Assembly (NCBI GenBank): GCA_021399405.1
Contig: JAAFKL010000138.1
Location: 1-8,578 of the forward strand
Reading direction: 5' to 3'
DNA length: 8,578 nucleotides
Source: Candidatus Heimdallarchaeota archaeon
Lineage (GTDB): Archaea; Asgardarchaeota; Heimdallarchaeia; Heimdallarchaeales; Kariarchaeaceae
Shown here: positions 6,791 through 8,578 of the stretch, piece by piece
Layout: each line of letters starts with the position of its first letter
How positions within the stretch are numbered: the first letter of the stretch is position 1
Notes under the pieces: model-generated
The model's input: the letters and a program-made list of their open reading frames with translations, nothing else
What the model was told of the DNA's origin: nothing
Databases searched by the model: none
Position numbers and translations under genes: made by a program

Positions 6791-8233
6791 TTGCAATCAT
6801 ATGAAGCAACCAAAATATTTGTTATCGACGATAGTGTCTTTATCAGAAATGCTTTCATGGACTTATTAACCGTCTTAGATTTTGAGATAGTTGGAATTGC
6901 TTCAACTGGAAAAGACGCTTTCAAATATGTTGCAGAAACCCGACCTGATCTTGTACTCCTAGATACTTCAATACCCAATTTCACAGCTCATGAAATGATT
7001 AGAGGACTGCTTGCAATTAATAGGAATTTAGATATTATTATTTTAGCACCTCTGTCTAATCAAAATGAAATTGCAAGCTTGTTAAGAGAAGGTGCAGTTG
7101 ATTATATCCCCAAACCAATTATTGCTAGGCAAGTAGAGTACGTACTTCGTGGATATGAACTTTCAAGTGGAGTTAAACCTCCAACGGAAATTCAAACAAT
7201 TGCTCAGATATATTCAATCTACTTTGAAGAGATCCTCAAAATTGCTCCAGAATCATTAGCTAAAATAATAGAAAAAGCAGCATTAGATCCCTTGAAAAGA
7301 TTAAGCAAGAAATACAATGATCGATATACAATCGAACTTAATCCGATCAGGATTCATCTGAATATGGCCCAGGAGACTCACAGCAGAAAAATTTACTTGA
7401 TGTATAAAAATCAATTATCACGATTATTCATTTCAATTGTAAATAGATTAAGCAAACAATTACCTGAAGAGTATATATTTAGTTTAATGTCAGAGGCTTA
7501 TCAATCCTATTATCCTCTAGCTAGATATTTATTGGTAGATATAGATTTCTCTCTTCCTGTATGGAAAAATTACAATGTAGAGACGAATAAAGAAGCGATT
7601 ATGAACAAAAGAATAAATGCAAGATTTGATTATGTCTATCTGAAAAATGAAGATTCCATGCTACCCCAAATAGAAACTTCAGTCGATCCGAGTTCGAAGT
7701 TACAAGCTTACAAACAAGTTGTTCGTCATGATCCACGAGTCGCTCCACGGTTTCCAAGACCCACAGATACTGATTTATCTGCATTGGATATCCATGTACT
7801 TCTCAGTTATTTCGATGAGATCGTTGGCCCCAAGACTGAATTAATAATTCCACCACCACACGGTAGAATAGAGAAAGATAAACTACAATCAATACCTCGT
7901 TTCTTGGATTTAATGGGTGTAAATCCAGGTGAACCATTTATTCATTCAGTGAATGATTACGGTTCAATCAATATGGTATTTACTGTCGATAGTCACGATG
8001 CAAGGGGTGGATCAAAAGATTTCATGATTAGTATTGCTGTTTCCCCAGCCGAAATTACTGTTATGATTAAAATATCACAACTCGGTGCATTATTGCGTGC
8101 AGTAACTGCTGAGATCGCGAATCATTATCGTTTCAAGGGAGAAAGAGAAGATAGTATGAAATTAATTTCTACTCCTCAAGAAATCTTGGAAACTTTGCTT
8201 TATGAATTAACTAAATACTTGAAATCCAGTTGA
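6791..8233 (+). CDS. response regulator: CheY-like receiver, unknown helical middle, longin-like C-terminus
   Basis: This 480-residue soluble protein begins with a two-component receiver domain (about 7-122). The acidic pair Asp13-Asp14, phosphoacceptor Asp58 and Lys108-Pro109 are all present, so phosphorylation is expected. The usual switch Thr/Ser after strand 4 is Ala86. Residues about 135-275 are mostly helical and match nothing I recognise. A basic, proline-containing linker (about 299-325) leads to a C-terminal domain, about 330-450. There, strand-like IHVLLSYF is followed by DEIVGPKTELIIPPP (342-356), a helix, three strands and a long helix at about 429-447. This order and the Gly-Pro after the first strand resemble longin/roadblock-type domains, which in other systems bind or regulate small GTPases. 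No helix-turn-helix, kinase, cyclase or methylesterase domain is seen, and no histidine kinase lies nearby. TTG 6791 is the only start that keeps the receiver intact. The receiver call is firm; the C-terminal assignment is inference. Confidence 0.85.
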   Translation: MQSYEATKIFVIDDSVFIRNAFMDLLTVLDFEIVGIASTGKDAFKYVAETRPDLVLLDTSIPNFTAHEMIRGLLAINRNLDIIILAPLSNQNEIASLLREGAVDYIPKPIIARQVEYVLRGYELSSGVKPPTEIQTIAQIYSIYFEEILKIAPESLAKIIEKAALDPLKRLSKKYNDRYTIELNPIRIHLNMAQETHSRKIYLMYKNQLSRLFISIVNRLSKQLPEEYIFSLMSEAYQSYYPLARYLLVDIDFSLPVWKNYNVETNKEAIMNKRINARFDYVYLKNEDSMLPQIETSVDPSSKLQAYKQVVRHDPRVAPRFPRPTDTDLSALDIHVLLSYFDEIVGPKTELIIPPPHGRIEKDKLQSIPRFLDLMGVNPGEPFIHSVNDYGSINMVFTVDSHDARGGSKDFMISIAVSPAEITVMIKISQLGALLRAVTAEIANHYRFKGEREDSMKLISTPQEILETLLYELTKYLKSS

Positions 8234-8394
8234 AAAAATATCTTAATCACTTTTGATTTACCTTTGATTGTGAACAATTAAGTCAAATAATCACTTCATT
8301 TCATTATTATTAAAAAAACTATGTTGAAAATGAATTCTTTACTCATTCATAACGTCCAAGTCAATATTCTTATTATATCAAGTTAGTCAAGAGT
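8234..8394 (+). other. gap after the receiver gene, no gene seen
   Basis: This AT-rich stretch has no supportable coding region, tRNA or strong terminator. The only structure noted is a short dyad, ATTGT-GA-ACAAT (8267-8278), and a 9-base direct repeat TAATCACTT (8244-8252 and 8288-8296). Both are small enough to arise by chance in AT-rich DNA. Confidence 0.5.
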
Positions 8395-8403
8395 CTTAAA
8401 TAC
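8395..8403 (+). promoter_or_regulatory. TATA box of gdhA
   Basis: CTTAAATAC closely fits the archaeal TATA consensus. It predicts a start near 8425 and a leader of about 32 bases that contains the ribosome binding site. The box is directly joined to the inverted repeat at 8403-8427. Confidence 0.55.
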
Positions 8404-8427
8404 TTGATTGAATTTTTGTCAATCGAG
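8403..8427 (+). promoter_or_regulatory. inverted repeat between TATA box and start site of gdhA, candidate operator
   Basis: Nine-base arms CTTGATTGA and TCAATCGAG flank a 7-base A/T-rich spacer and match at eight of nine positions. The element fills the interval between the TATA box and the predicted start near 8425, where many archaeal repressors act. It could equally form a hairpin only if transcription started upstream, which the TATA position argues against. The regulator is unknown. Confidence 0.4.
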
Positions 8428-8442
8428 CACTCTCGTAAGTAA

Positions 8443-8448
8443 GAGGAG
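8443..8448 (+). promoter_or_regulatory. ribosome binding site of gdhA
   Basis: GAGGAG lies eight bases before the ATG at 8457 and is the best Shine-Dalgarno match in the window. CTCTC (8430-8434) could pair with GAGAG (8446-8450) and partly mask it, but a 5-bp stem with an 11-base loop is weak. Confidence 0.65.
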
Positions 8449-8456
8449 AGACCTTC

Positions 8457-8578
8457 ATGAACGCGTACGTTGAAAACACAATCAAAACCGTGAAAAGAAG
8501 AGATCCTAATCAACCAGAGTTTCATCAAACTGTGGAAGAAGTATTAGAATCCATTGCACCTGTTCTTAATGAAAATCC
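8457..8578 (+). CDS. gdhA: NADP-type glutamate dehydrogenase, N-terminal fragment cut by window end
   Basis: Only 40 codons are present, starting at ATG 8457 and running off the window. The segment VKRRDPNQPEFHQTVEEVLE (12-31) closely follows the N-terminus of the hexameric glutamate dehydrogenases of bacteria such as Escherichia coli GdhA, which has KRDPNQTEF at the same place. That family interconverts 2-oxoglutarate plus ammonia with glutamate, usually with NADPH, in the cytoplasm. The well-known archaeal enzymes of Pyrococcus type start differently, so this copy may descend from the bacterial-type lineage. No catalytic residues fall inside the visible part, so activity and cofactor preference are inferred from the family. 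A good TATA box, an inverted repeat and a strong Shine-Dalgarno precede it, suggesting a well expressed and possibly regulated gene. Confidence 0.85.
   Translation, partial: MNAYVENTIKTVKRRDPNQPEFHQTVEEVLESIAPVLNEN

Noticed and set aside
6739..6984. Minus-strand open frame across the receiver gene start
   Set aside because: It overlaps the receiver domain, whose conserved residues prove the plus-strand frame.
7599..7784. Minus-strand open frame inside the receiver gene
   Set aside because: It is fully contained in the 480-codon gene and shows no family features.

Overview
The window looks like a piece of an archaeal chromosome. It is AT-rich, roughly one third G+C by eye. Its intergenic gaps hold A/T-rich TATA-like boxes at archaeal promoter distances, two genes look leaderless, and it encodes an ADP-forming acyl-CoA synthetase. 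The fusion of a two-component receiver to a C-terminal domain with a longin/roadblock-like pattern points loosely to an archaeon rich in such domains, for example an Asgard lineage. That placement is an inference and no marker gene here proves it.

Layout: (1) 79-621 (+) encodes a small protein with three predicted membrane helices and a duplicated N-terminal motif. (2) 637-993 (-), converging on it with a 15-bp gap, encodes a small protein with a winged-helix-like pattern. (3) 1203-2501 (-) is a 12-helix MFS transporter. (4) 2594-4714 (-) is a full-length fused alpha-beta ADP-forming acetate/acyl-CoA ligase. (5) 4847-6517 (-) is glutamine-dependent NAD+ synthetase. (6) 6791-8233 (+), divergent from nadE across a 273-bp gap, is a 480-residue orphan response regulator with no recognisable DNA-binding output. 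(7) 8457-8578 (+) is the first 40 codons of an NADP-type glutamate dehydrogenase, cut by the window edge. No tRNA, rRNA, CRISPR array or insertion sequence is visible.

The four minus-strand genes are 92-209 bp apart and each has its own promoter-like element, so they are probably separate transcription units rather than one operon. Together, glutamate dehydrogenase, ADP-forming acyl-CoA synthetase and NAD+ synthetase fit a heterotroph that degrades amino acids or makes acetate and conserves energy by substrate-level phosphorylation. This metabolic picture is inferred from three genes only.

The most unusual item is the receiver protein at 6791-8233, which may link phosphorelay signalling to longin/roadblock-type (GTPase-associated) machinery. 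Other points worth a second look are the 26-residue protein repeat in the first gene, an inverted repeat placed between TATA box and predicted start site of gdhA, three TTG start codons among seven genes, and dyads upstream of the receiver gene.
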